DNA from: Campylobacterota bacterium
GTDB lineage: Bacteria > Campylobacterota > Campylobacteria > Campylobacterales > Sulfurovaceae
Reading direction: 5' to 3'
DNA: 19,921 nucleotides
NCBI GenBank assembly: GCA_030595845.1
Contig: JAUVCL010000015.1
Span: forward strand, 1 to 19,921
Shown here piece by piece: positions 13,890 through 19,921 of this stretch; positions within the stretch are counted from its first letter, which is position 1; each line of letters starts with the position of its first letter. Position numbers and translations under genes: made by a program. The notes below the pieces were generated by a model that saw nothing but the letters and a program-made list of their open reading frames with translations, was not told the DNA's origin and ran no database searches.

Positions 13890-14279
13890 ATGGTAGAAGT
13901 AAATACCCATCTAGAGATCGATACCTCACTTTGTGGAAAAGTTATAAAACTTCAAGTTGATTATGCAGAAGTACTCCTTCATACAACACAACGGATGTCT
14001 GTAGATAGTAGAGGCTTAGTTCATGGAGGCTTTGTCTTTGGCGCGGCAGATTATGTAGCTATGACTGCGGTGAATGACCCTTATGTTGTACTTGGCTCAG
14101 TAAGTTCAAAATTTACGGCTCCTGTAAAAGTAGGGGATGTGGTCTTATGTAAAGCGAATGTCATAAATGTAAAAAGAAAGAAGAGAGAAGTTCAAGTACA
14201 AGCTTTTGTCAATGAAAAGCTTGTATTTGAAGGTAGTTTTACTACCTTTGTTTTAAATAAGCATGTCTTAGAAGGTTAA
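13890..14279 (+). CDS. Hot-dog fold thioesterase (PaaI-like)
   Basis: This is a predicted acyl-CoA or acyl-ACP thioesterase or acyl-binding protein. The product is 129 aa from the ATG at 13890, which has GGAGG at 13877-13881 inside the preceding gene; a longer frame from 13842 is rejected. The hot-dog signature is GLVHGGFVFGAADYVAMTA, with the HGG and central-helix Asp typical of the PaaI/4HBT clan. Strands SVSSKFTAPVKVGDVVLC and VQVQAFVNEKLVFEG follow. The substrate is unknown. It is coupled to the Cys-repeat peptide gene (1 nt between stop and ATG) and its stop overlaps that of the convergent MBL-fold gene. Confidence 0.85.
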   Translation: MVEVNTHLEIDTSLCGKVIKLQVDYAEVLLHTTQRMSVDSRGLVHGGFVFGAADYVAMTAVNDPYVVLGSVSSKFTAPVKVGDVVLCKANVINVKRKKREVQVQAFVNEKLVFEGSFTTFVLNKHVLEG

Positions 14280-14881
14280 ATTGTTCTTTTAACTTGGTCT
14301 ATCCAGTAAGGCATGACTTTCTGTTCTGCTTTGAGTGTAGTAGTCATTCCGTGACCCGGGTAAACAGTATAATCTCCTTCCAAGGTCATGGCCTTTTCTA
14401 AACTTTTAACCATGGCTTCTCCGCTTGAAAAAGGAAAATCCCATCTTCCTATGGATTGTTGAAAAAGAAAATCACCGGAGAACCAGACATCTTCTATTTG
14501 TATAATACTACATCCGGGGGTATGTCCTGGAAAATGAAGAAATTTTATTTCGACACCTTCGAGTGTAAGTGTTTGATCTCCTACTATTTCAAAGTCTGCC
14601 TCACTGGGAGGTACAGGCTGACCAAGAGGACAGTCTTGCAACATAAAGGTATCCCCTTTTGGGCAGTAAATGGGTATGTGGAGAGCATCTTGTACTGCCT
14701 GGTTTGACCATACATGATCAAAGTGTCCATGTGTGTTGAGTATGGCTACGGGATTGCTGACATTGTCCAGCACCCATTTTGTGGCTCCCATTCCTGGATC
14801 GATGATGAAATCTTTTCCTTCAATAGTCGCTATATAACAGTTTGTTTGGGTTGCACCCATAGGTTGGATTTTGATTTGCAT
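14276..14881 (-). CDS. MBL-fold metallo-hydrolase (glyoxalase II-like)
   Basis: This is a predicted cytoplasmic metallo-beta-lactamase-fold hydrolase acting on a thioester or similar small substrate. From the ATG at 14879-14881 (GAAGG upstream) it is 201 aa; an in-frame ATG 24 residues earlier gives a non-family extension and is rejected. Metal motifs are complete: NTHGHFDHVW (HxHxDH), FPGHTPGCS, SGDFLFQQSIGRWD and VYPGHG. The GRWDFP segment and size are typical of YcbL-type glyoxalase II relatives rather than true beta-lactamases. It is expressed alone from a GCTATAAA-type promoter at 14921-14928. Confidence 0.9.
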   Translation of the reverse strand: MQIKIQPMGATQTNCYIATIEGKDFIIDPGMGATKWVLDNVSNPVAILNTHGHFDHVWSNQAVQDALHIPIYCPKGDTFMLQDCPLGQPVPPSEADFEIVGDQTLTLEGVEIKFLHFPGHTPGCSIIQIEDVWFSGDFLFQQSIGRWDFPFSSGEAMVKSLEKAMTLEGDYTVYPGHGMTTTLKAEQKVMPYWIDQVKRTI

Positions 14882-14920
14882 GTTTAGTAGCCTTCTTTTA
14901 AAATTATGAAAGATAAATCT

Positions 14921-14928
14921 TTTATAGC
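14921..14928 (-). promoter_or_regulatory. -10 promoter of the MBL-fold gene
   Basis: On the minus strand TTAGCTATAAA lies here. The start would fall near 14914, leaving a leader of about 33 nt with GAAGG before the ATG. Confidence 0.5.
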
Positions 14929-14980
14929 TAATACACTCTAAAAAATTTCTCACTCCATGAGTTTTAAAAGAAGTCTACTA

Positions 14981-14986
14981 TATAAT
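14981..14986 (+). promoter_or_regulatory. -10 promoter giving a probably leaderless DUF455 mRNA
   Basis: TATAAT is followed by only TCCTT before the ATG at 14992. A start 6-8 nt after the -10 coincides with the start codon, and no Shine-Dalgarno precedes it. Confidence 0.5.
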
Positions 14987-14991
14987 TCCTT

Positions 14992-15807
14992 ATGAATATT
15001 TACACAGTTATAGAAACAGCCATTATTAGTGATGACATTCTCATAAAAGAAAAGTTGACTGCCCAGTGTTTGGCGTATTGTAGCCAAAATGAAGTTAGTG
15101 TAGAGGAAGACTTTGTTCCTGTGATCTTTTCTCAGCCATCCTATGCAAACAAGTGTACGATAGTTGCACCAAAAGAGTTGCGAACACGCAAGGATTTTGA
15201 TACGTCTGAGGGCTTGGCGACTTTGGTGCATTCTATTGCACATATAGAATTTTCTGCTATTGATCTGGCACTTGATGCCGTCTATCGTTATCCCCATATG
15301 TCGAGAGAATATAAAGTTGACTGGCTTGAAGTTGCCAGTGATGAAATACGTCATTTTAAAATGCTTGATGCACTACTTGATGAACTTGGGTTTTCTTATG
15401 GTGATTTTCCTGTGCATTGTGGACTTTTTGATGCTGCAAACAATACGGCTGCCAATATACTGGATCGCATGGCGATAGTACCTCGTTATTTTGAAGCATC
15501 AGGACTTGATGTGAGTCCTCAGATCATTAAAAAGCTCGATAATAAACGTAAGATCCCGGCCATTGCAAAACTGATTGAAACACTGAATATTATTTATGAA
15601 GAAGAGATAGATCATGTGCTAAAAGGGGACAAGTGGTTTAAAACTCTTTGTGAAAAAGAGGGGAAAGATGTCTCTGTCTATTTTGAAATACTTGAACGTT
15701 ATGGTCTTCTTTCTAAACACAGACCACATGTTAATGTAGAAGCCAGAAAAGAAGCAGGGTTTAGTTGTGCTGAAATTAAAAAACTTGGTGCAAAGGTCTG
15801 TGAGTGA
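14992..15807 (+). CDS. Ferritin-like protein, DUF455 family
   Basis: The 271-aa protein belongs to the DUF455 ferritin-like group. A four-helix bundle carries candidate metal ligands Glu86 (in AHIEFSAIDLALD), the ExxH pair Glu118/His121 (ASDEIRHF) and a second ExxH Glu205/His208 (EEEIDHVL). These suggest a di-iron or similar centre of unknown function. It is soluble and cytoplasmic by appearance. It heads the operon with lpxK, overlapping it by 4 nt (GTGA), which implies translational coupling. The reaction it performs is unknown; members of the group are often annotated only as hypothetical or ferritin-like. Confidence 0.85.
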   Translation: MNIYTVIETAIISDDILIKEKLTAQCLAYCSQNEVSVEEDFVPVIFSQPSYANKCTIVAPKELRTRKDFDTSEGLATLVHSIAHIEFSAIDLALDAVYRYPHMSREYKVDWLEVASDEIRHFKMLDALLDELGFSYGDFPVHCGLFDAANNTAANILDRMAIVPRYFEASGLDVSPQIIKKLDNKRKIPAIAKLIETLNIIYEEEIDHVLKGDKWFKTLCEKEGKDVSVYFEILERYGLLSKHRPHVNVEARKEAGFSCAEIKKLGAKVCE

Positions 15808-16721
15808 AACATTTTTTTGAAACGATGTTCTTTACACCACAATGGTATCATTATCCGCTTATTGTCATTTTGGCTCCCCTGTCATTACTTTATGGTACCG
15901 GGATGTTCATTCGCAGAGTACTGACATCAGCAAAAGAGTTTGGTCTTCCTATAGTCTCTGTAGGGAACCTTATGGTGGGAGGTTCCGGTAAAACACCTTT
16001 TGTGATTGCTTTGGCTTCCAAGTTTGAAGGCGTTACTGTCATCTCTCGTGGTTATGGACGCTTAAGTCGTGGTTTAGTTGAAGTAAGCCGTAATGGAGAG
16101 ATACTTGTGGATGTAAAACAGAGTGGAGATGAACCTATGCTCATGGCACAATCACTGCCTAAGTCATCTGTTATCGTGAGTGAAGATAGACATCAAGCTA
16201 TTGCACTGGCTAAAAGCCAGGGGGCAAAACTGATCATCTTGGATGACGGGTTTAACCGTGTAGAGATAAAAAAATACGAGATACTTTTAGAACCGGCAAG
16301 CATTAAAAACTATTTACCGTTTCCTGCCGGAGCATTTAGAGAGTTTTGGTTTAGCAAGAGAGTTGCAAACACAGTGTTAAAAGAAGAGAGAGATTTTGAG
16401 AGAGTGGTAGAGATAGTGGATGCTACAGAGCGTATGGTATTGTTGACAGCTATTTCAAATCCTCAAAGACTTGACAGGTATTTGCCTCAAAATGTGTTGG
16501 CTAAAATGTATTTGGAAGATCATGCTTATTTTGACGAAGAAGCGATTTTAAACTATGTCAATAAACATGAAGCCAACAGTCTGTTATGCACATCAAAAGA
16601 TAAAGTAAAACTTGACGGGATCGATATTCCACTTTCTGAAATGAAACTGAAACTAACGATAAATAATGATATAATCACAAAAATAGAATCATACATTAAA
16701 GGATATAAACGTGAGAGATAA
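15804..16721 (+). CDS. lpxK: Tetraacyldisaccharide 4'-kinase
   Basis: It phosphorylates the 4' position of the lipid A precursor disaccharide-1-phosphate at the inner membrane. The 305-aa product starts at a GTG overlapping the preceding stop (GTGA), with AAGGT upstream. An N-terminal hydrophobic segment (about 17-36) precedes SVGNLMVGGSGKTP (about 52-65), the LpxK P-loop. Further family motifs are SRGYGR, SGDEPMLMA, SEDRHQA and LDDGFN. The C-terminus is short but complete. It overlaps argB by 11 nt. Its presence shows a Gram-negative envelope with lipid A. Confidence 0.93.
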   Translation: MKHFFETMFFTPQWYHYPLIVILAPLSLLYGTGMFIRRVLTSAKEFGLPIVSVGNLMVGGSGKTPFVIALASKFEGVTVISRGYGRLSRGLVEVSRNGEILVDVKQSGDEPMLMAQSLPKSSVIVSEDRHQAIALAKSQGAKLIILDDGFNRVEIKKYEILLEPASIKNYLPFPAGAFREFWFSKRVANTVLKEERDFERVVEIVDATERMVLLTAISNPQRLDRYLPQNVLAKMYLEDHAYFDEEAILNYVNKHEANSLLCTSKDKVKLDGIDIPLSEMKLKLTINNDIITKIESYIKGYKRER

Positions 16722-17562
16722 TATAGAAGTAGTTAAAACGCTACTCGAAGCGTTACCGTATATTAAACGTTTTTCCAATGAAAAGATCGTTATTAAGTAT
16801 GGTGGTTCTGCTCAGACAAGTGATATACTGAAAGAACAATTTGCTCAAGATATTGTACTCTTACATTTAGTGGGTATGAAGCCTATAGTGGTACACGGTG
16901 GGGGTAAAAGCATTACCGATATGCTTTCGGCTTTAAATATAGGTACAGAGTTTGTAGATGGACAGCGTGTTACCACAAAAGAGGTCATGCGTATCGCTGA
17001 AATGGTACTCTCGGGGAGTATCAACAAAGAGATCGTCTCTTTACTTGATAATCATGGATCTAAAGCAATTGGTATTTCAGGTAAAGATGGCGGGTTCTTA
17101 AAAGGGTTACCGAAAGATTTTGATAACTTTGGGTACACGGGAACCATAGAACATGTCGATCCTGAGATAGTGAACAATATCATTGAAGATGGTGCGGTTC
17201 CTGTCATTGCACCTATTGCAGGAAGCAGTACTATGGGGCACCCTGGATTTAATATCAATGCAGACCTCGCAGCATCTAAGATAGCTGTGGCTATGGCAGC
17301 ACGTAAAGTACTTTTTTTAACAGACACTCCTGGTGTATTGAATAAAGAGATGGAACTCATTACCAACTTAAGTATTGAAAAAACAGAAGCATTGAAGGCC
17401 GATGGCACTATACACGGAGGCATGGTTCCTAAAGTTGATGCCTGTATTGAAGCACTTCGTGGCGGTGTAAAAAAAGCACATATTATAGACGGACGTGTTG
17501 AGCACTCTTTATTACTTGAGATTTTAACAAGTTCAGGTGTGGGAACCTGTATAGAACTTTAA
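16711..17562 (+). CDS. argB: Acetylglutamate kinase
   Basis: It catalyses the second step of arginine synthesis, phosphorylating N-acetylglutamate. The 283-aa protein starts at a GTG with AAAGGA about eight bases upstream. Amino-acid-kinase motifs are present: VIKYGGSAQ (about 27-35), VVHGGGKSIT, the N-acetylglutamate pocket FVDGQRVT, FNINADLAASKIA and the closing GGMVPKVDAC. The N-terminal helix (NIEVVKTLLEALPYIKRF) is the extra helix found in hexameric, arginine-inhibited enzymes such as those of Thermotoga and Pseudomonas, so feedback inhibition by arginine is inferred. It overlaps lpxK by 11 nt, and the peroxidase gene follows closely. Confidence 0.95.
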   Translation: MRDNIEVVKTLLEALPYIKRFSNEKIVIKYGGSAQTSDILKEQFAQDIVLLHLVGMKPIVVHGGGKSITDMLSALNIGTEFVDGQRVTTKEVMRIAEMVLSGSINKEIVSLLDNHGSKAIGISGKDGGFLKGLPKDFDNFGYTGTIEHVDPEIVNNIIEDGAVPVIAPIAGSSTMGHPGFNINADLAASKIAVAMAARKVLFLTDTPGVLNKEMELITNLSIEKTEALKADGTIHGGMVPKVDACIEALRGGVKKAHIIDGRVEHSLLLEILTSSGVGTCIEL

Positions 17563-17579
17563 TAATGGAGTCTAAAGGG

Positions 17580-18524
17580 ATGAAAAAAAACTGCTTTGTT
17601 TTTACACTAGTATTTTTTTTCATCTCATCAGTACTTTTTGCAGCGGAATTGGTTCCCATCCCTGTAGGTTTGAAAGTGGATGCTAAAAAAGTGCAATTAG
17701 GGAAAAAACTTTTTTTAGATCCCATACTGTCAAAAGACAAAACGCTTTCGTGTATGAGTTGTCATAATTTACTGCATAATGGGGCAGATACTATTGCTTA
17801 TACAAAAGGTATAGAAGGGCAGTTGGGGCTCTTTAATGTACCGACTGTCTACAACTCTGTGTATAACTTCAGACAGTTTTGGGATGGGCGTGCCAAGAAC
17901 CTTAAAGAACAGGCTCTCAATCCTATTATCAACCCTGTTGAAATGGGTAATTCAATGCCGGTTGTCTTACGAGAGCTGAAAGAGAGTAAGGTGTATCCTG
18001 CTTTGTTTGATGCACTCTATGAAGATGGCATTACGGAAGACAATTTGGCTGAAGTATTAGCTGAATTTGAAAAAACACTTATTACACCCAATTCACCTTT
18101 TGACAGGTATTTAAATGGTGATGCCAAGGCGTTGAATATGCATGAGCTTGAAGGCTATAGATTATTTAAAACAAAAGGGTGTATCTCCTGTCACAATGGT
18201 ATCAATATAGGAGGTAATCTCTATAATAAATTTGGTATTTATGAAGATGCAAAAAGTGAAGAACTTGGACGTTATAATACGACACACAGAGAAGAAGATA
18301 AATATGTTTTTAAGGTACCTTCTTTAAGAAATATTGCACTGACCGCTCCTTATATGCATGATGGACGTGCCAAAACATTGGAAGAAGCAGTTAACATTAT
18401 GACAAAATATCAGTTGGGCCGTCCTATGGACAAGGATGATCTTCATCGTATTGTAGATTTTCTGAATACACTGACGGGAGAATTACCAGAGATAGTAAAG
18501 GATATGAATGTCCGGTATCAATAG
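17580..18524 (+). CDS. Di-haem cytochrome c peroxidase (CcpA/MauG family)
   Basis: This is a predicted periplasmic enzyme that reduces H2O2 using electrons from small c-type cytochromes. From the ATG at 17580 (GGAG nine bases upstream) it is 314 aa with a signal peptide (FTLVFFFISSVLFA, then AELVP). The ATG at 17565 would add five residues but lacks a ribosome-binding site. The two haem sites are CMSCH (58-62) and CISCH (201-205). Family motifs are LFLDPILSKDKTLSC, FWDGRAKNLKEQA, NPVEMG and FKVPSLRNIALTAPYMHDGR, which contains the candidate axial Met. It overlaps the GGDEF gene by 17 nt and sits right after argB. Confidence 0.93.
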   Translation: MKKNCFVFTLVFFFISSVLFAAELVPIPVGLKVDAKKVQLGKKLFLDPILSKDKTLSCMSCHNLLHNGADTIAYTKGIEGQLGLFNVPTVYNSVYNFRQFWDGRAKNLKEQALNPIINPVEMGNSMPVVLRELKESKVYPALFDALYEDGITEDNLAEVLAEFEKTLITPNSPFDRYLNGDAKALNMHELEGYRLFKTKGCISCHNGINIGGNLYNKFGIYEDAKSEELGRYNTTHREEDKYVFKVPSLRNIALTAPYMHDGRAKTLEEAVNIMTKYQLGRPMDKDDLHRIVDFLNTLTGELPEIVKDMNVRYQ

Positions 18525-19921
18525 TTTTATTGGAAAACGTGTTGATGGTGTTATGATACTTCTGTTATTTTTTATTTTTTCACTTGCACTTCTCTTTTAC
18601 TATTTACAAAATGTTAATACCAATATCAAGAACAATGATCAATACATTATAGGTGTTGTAAAACTGCAGAGTTACAATCAAGAGATTGATAATACTTTGA
18701 TGCGTTCCTATCGTTATTTGGATAATGATCAAATCACAGAGATCACAAAACAGTTTGACAGAGAATTACTTGCACTTCAAGAGAATAAAATGCATGAGGT
18801 ATTTAGTGCTGAGGTGAGTACACTCTTGAAACAGATCAGTACCCAATATGACATGAAAACAGACTTGGTTGAAAGTTTTAAAACGTTAAATGCAAGAATT
18901 ACAAGTGCTGTTTATTATTTATATGAATTACAAAACTCACTGGAGCGAAGCGGTAATGGAAATATTCAGATTGAAAAGTTACTCGGAGACATTTTATTTA
19001 AAATAGGGCAGATCTTCATAGGTAAAGACTTGGGAGCATTACATATAGAAGATGATCTGGTCAGCTTATATTTACATCGTTCAGTAGATGAAGACCTTGA
19101 TTATTTTTATAGGCATAGTAAACAGATTTTAAAAGATGTAGGATTGTTAAACAGACTTTTAAAAGAGAATGAAGCATTGGCACTGGATGATACTATTGGT
19201 TCACTGAGTATACTTTTAGAGTATGAATCGCAACGTAATAAGCAAACAGAAGAGATGATAGGACTGGCATTTTTTATATTTGCACTCATTATTTTAATCG
19301 TATTAGTACATACGTACTTAAAAGTACTTAGAAATAGAGCAGAAGTATCTTACTTGGCGTATCATGACACTTTGACAAAACTTCCCAACAGAGCAGAGTT
19401 TGAGCGTTATATAAGTGAACTGATAGATAAAAAACACAAGAGTAAGAAGAAATTTATCGTCTTATTTATAGACCTTGATCGATTTAAAGTGATCAATGAT
19501 ACTTTGGGTCATGATGTTGGTGATGAAATGCTTATTGTTCTTGCTGATCGTATTGGTAAAATAGTTGGTAAAGAAAATCTTCTTGCACGTATAGGTGGAG
19601 ATGAGTTTGTCTCCATTATTGAGAATGAGAATAATATGGATGCGATTGATGTTTTAGTGGCCGAAATTGCTTCTGTTATACGAGAGCCTATACATATAAG
19701 AGAATATAGTTTAAATACAACTGCGAGTATAGGGATCGCAAAATACCCTGATGATGGTCAGAGTAAAAGTATGCTGCTTAAACATGCAGACTCTGCGATG
19801 TATCACGCTAAAGACAATGGTGGTGATACCTATGCATTTTACACTGAACAACTCTCCGTCAACATACAAAGACGTTTGGAGTTGGAGCAGGAGTTAGTGC
19901 ATGGATTGAAGAGGCAAGAAT
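18508..19921 (+). CDS. Membrane GGDEF diguanylate cyclase, probably GGDEF-EAL, cut by window end
   Basis: The frame starts at the ATG at 18508 (AAAGGA about six bases upstream) and runs open to the window edge for 471 codons. A transmembrane helix (about 13-33) precedes a roughly 215-residue helical, probably periplasmic sensor region, and a second helix follows at about 250-270. The GGDEF domain (about 285-450) contains DLDRFKVINDTLGHDVGDE and the intact motif RIGGDEF (GGDEF at 363-367), so cyclase activity is plausible. The inhibitory RxxD I-site is replaced by GKEN. After it, RRLELEQELVHGLKRQE is the linker usually leading to an EAL phosphodiesterase domain, which lies beyond the window. 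It is translationally coupled to the peroxidase gene. Confidence 0.9.
   Translation, partial: MSGINSFIGKRVDGVMILLLFFIFSLALLFYYLQNVNTNIKNNDQYIIGVVKLQSYNQEIDNTLMRSYRYLDNDQITEITKQFDRELLALQENKMHEVFSAEVSTLLKQISTQYDMKTDLVESFKTLNARITSAVYYLYELQNSLERSGNGNIQIEKLLGDILFKIGQIFIGKDLGALHIEDDLVSLYLHRSVDEDLDYFYRHSKQILKDVGLLNRLLKENEALALDDTIGSLSILLEYESQRNKQTEEMIGLAFFIFALIILIVLVHTYLKVLRNRAEVSYLAYHDTLTKLPNRAEFERYISELIDKKHKSKKKFIVLFIDLDRFKVINDTLGHDVGDEMLIVLADRIGKIVGKENLLARIGGDEFVSIIENENNMDAIDVLVAEIASVIREPIHIREYSLNTTASIGIAKYPDDGQSKSMLLKHADSAMYHAKDNGGDTYAFYTEQLSVNIQRRLELEQELVHGLKRQE

Noticed and set aside
14882..14953. 24-residue N-terminal extension of the MBL-fold protein
   Set aside because: The extension does not fit the family and spans the predicted promoter; GAAGG precedes the inner ATG.
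1..19921. Mobile elements, CRISPR arrays, tRNA or rRNA genes, integration sites
   Set aside because: No regularly spaced repeats, transposase or integrase motifs, cloverleaf or rRNA-like sequence were seen on either strand.

Overview
The window reads as chromosomal core DNA of a Campylobacterota (epsilonproteobacterial) bacterium, probably a Sulfurovum- or Sulfurimonas-like chemolithotroph. The basis is the gene set and composition. The DNA is AT-rich and gene-dense with many overlaps, and combines an HsrA/CosR-type orphan response regulator, RNase Y alongside Gram-negative lipid A synthesis (LpxK), a di-haem cytochrome c peroxidase, and promoters built on an extended GCTATAAT -10 box. I see no rRNA, tRNA, CRISPR array, insertion sequence or phage gene.

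Layout. (1) 1-465: the tail of a membrane protein, then on the minus strand a small unrecognised ORF that stays open past an in-frame TGA. (2) 464-3807, plus: argD, a TolC-family outer-membrane protein and a MidA-type methyltransferase, each overlapping the next. (3) 3813-6055, minus: radA, acpS and a small lipoprotein. (4) 6192-6887, plus: a PlsC-type acyltransferase on its own. (5) 6884-9086, minus: a thioredoxin-like lipoprotein, ftsY and a two-TM protein in one operon. (6) 9154-12772, plus: 5-formyl-THF cyclo-ligase, rny, a periplasmic cyclophilin and cmoB. (7) 12922-13581: the HsrA-type regulator, ended by a hairpin. (8) 13703-14279, plus: a tiny Cys-repeat membrane peptide and a hot-dog thioesterase. 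(9) 14276-14881, minus: a metallo-beta-lactamase-fold hydrolase. (10) 14992 to the window end, plus: a tightly packed operon of a DUF455 ferritin-like protein, lpxK, argB, cytochrome c peroxidase and a membrane GGDEF protein cut by the window edge.

Most genes are housekeeping: arginine synthesis (argD, argB), phospholipid and lipid A synthesis (plsC, lpxK), ACP activation (acpS), protein targeting and periplasmic folding (ftsY, cyclophilin, TlpA-like), RNA decay and tRNA modification (rny, cmoB) and DNA repair (radA). The last operon joins envelope lipid synthesis and arginine synthesis to oxidative-stress-like and c-di-GMP functions.

I found no obvious new multi-gene system. The points most worth a second look are the UGA-interrupted small ORF at 184-465 (candidate selenoprotein or decayed gene), the KCxxG-repeat peptide at 13703-13888, a 13-bp inverted repeat that places two divergent -10 boxes face to face (9094-9129), a possible alternative-hairpin leader before the HsrA gene, and two promoters that would give leaderless mRNAs (acpS and the DUF455 gene).
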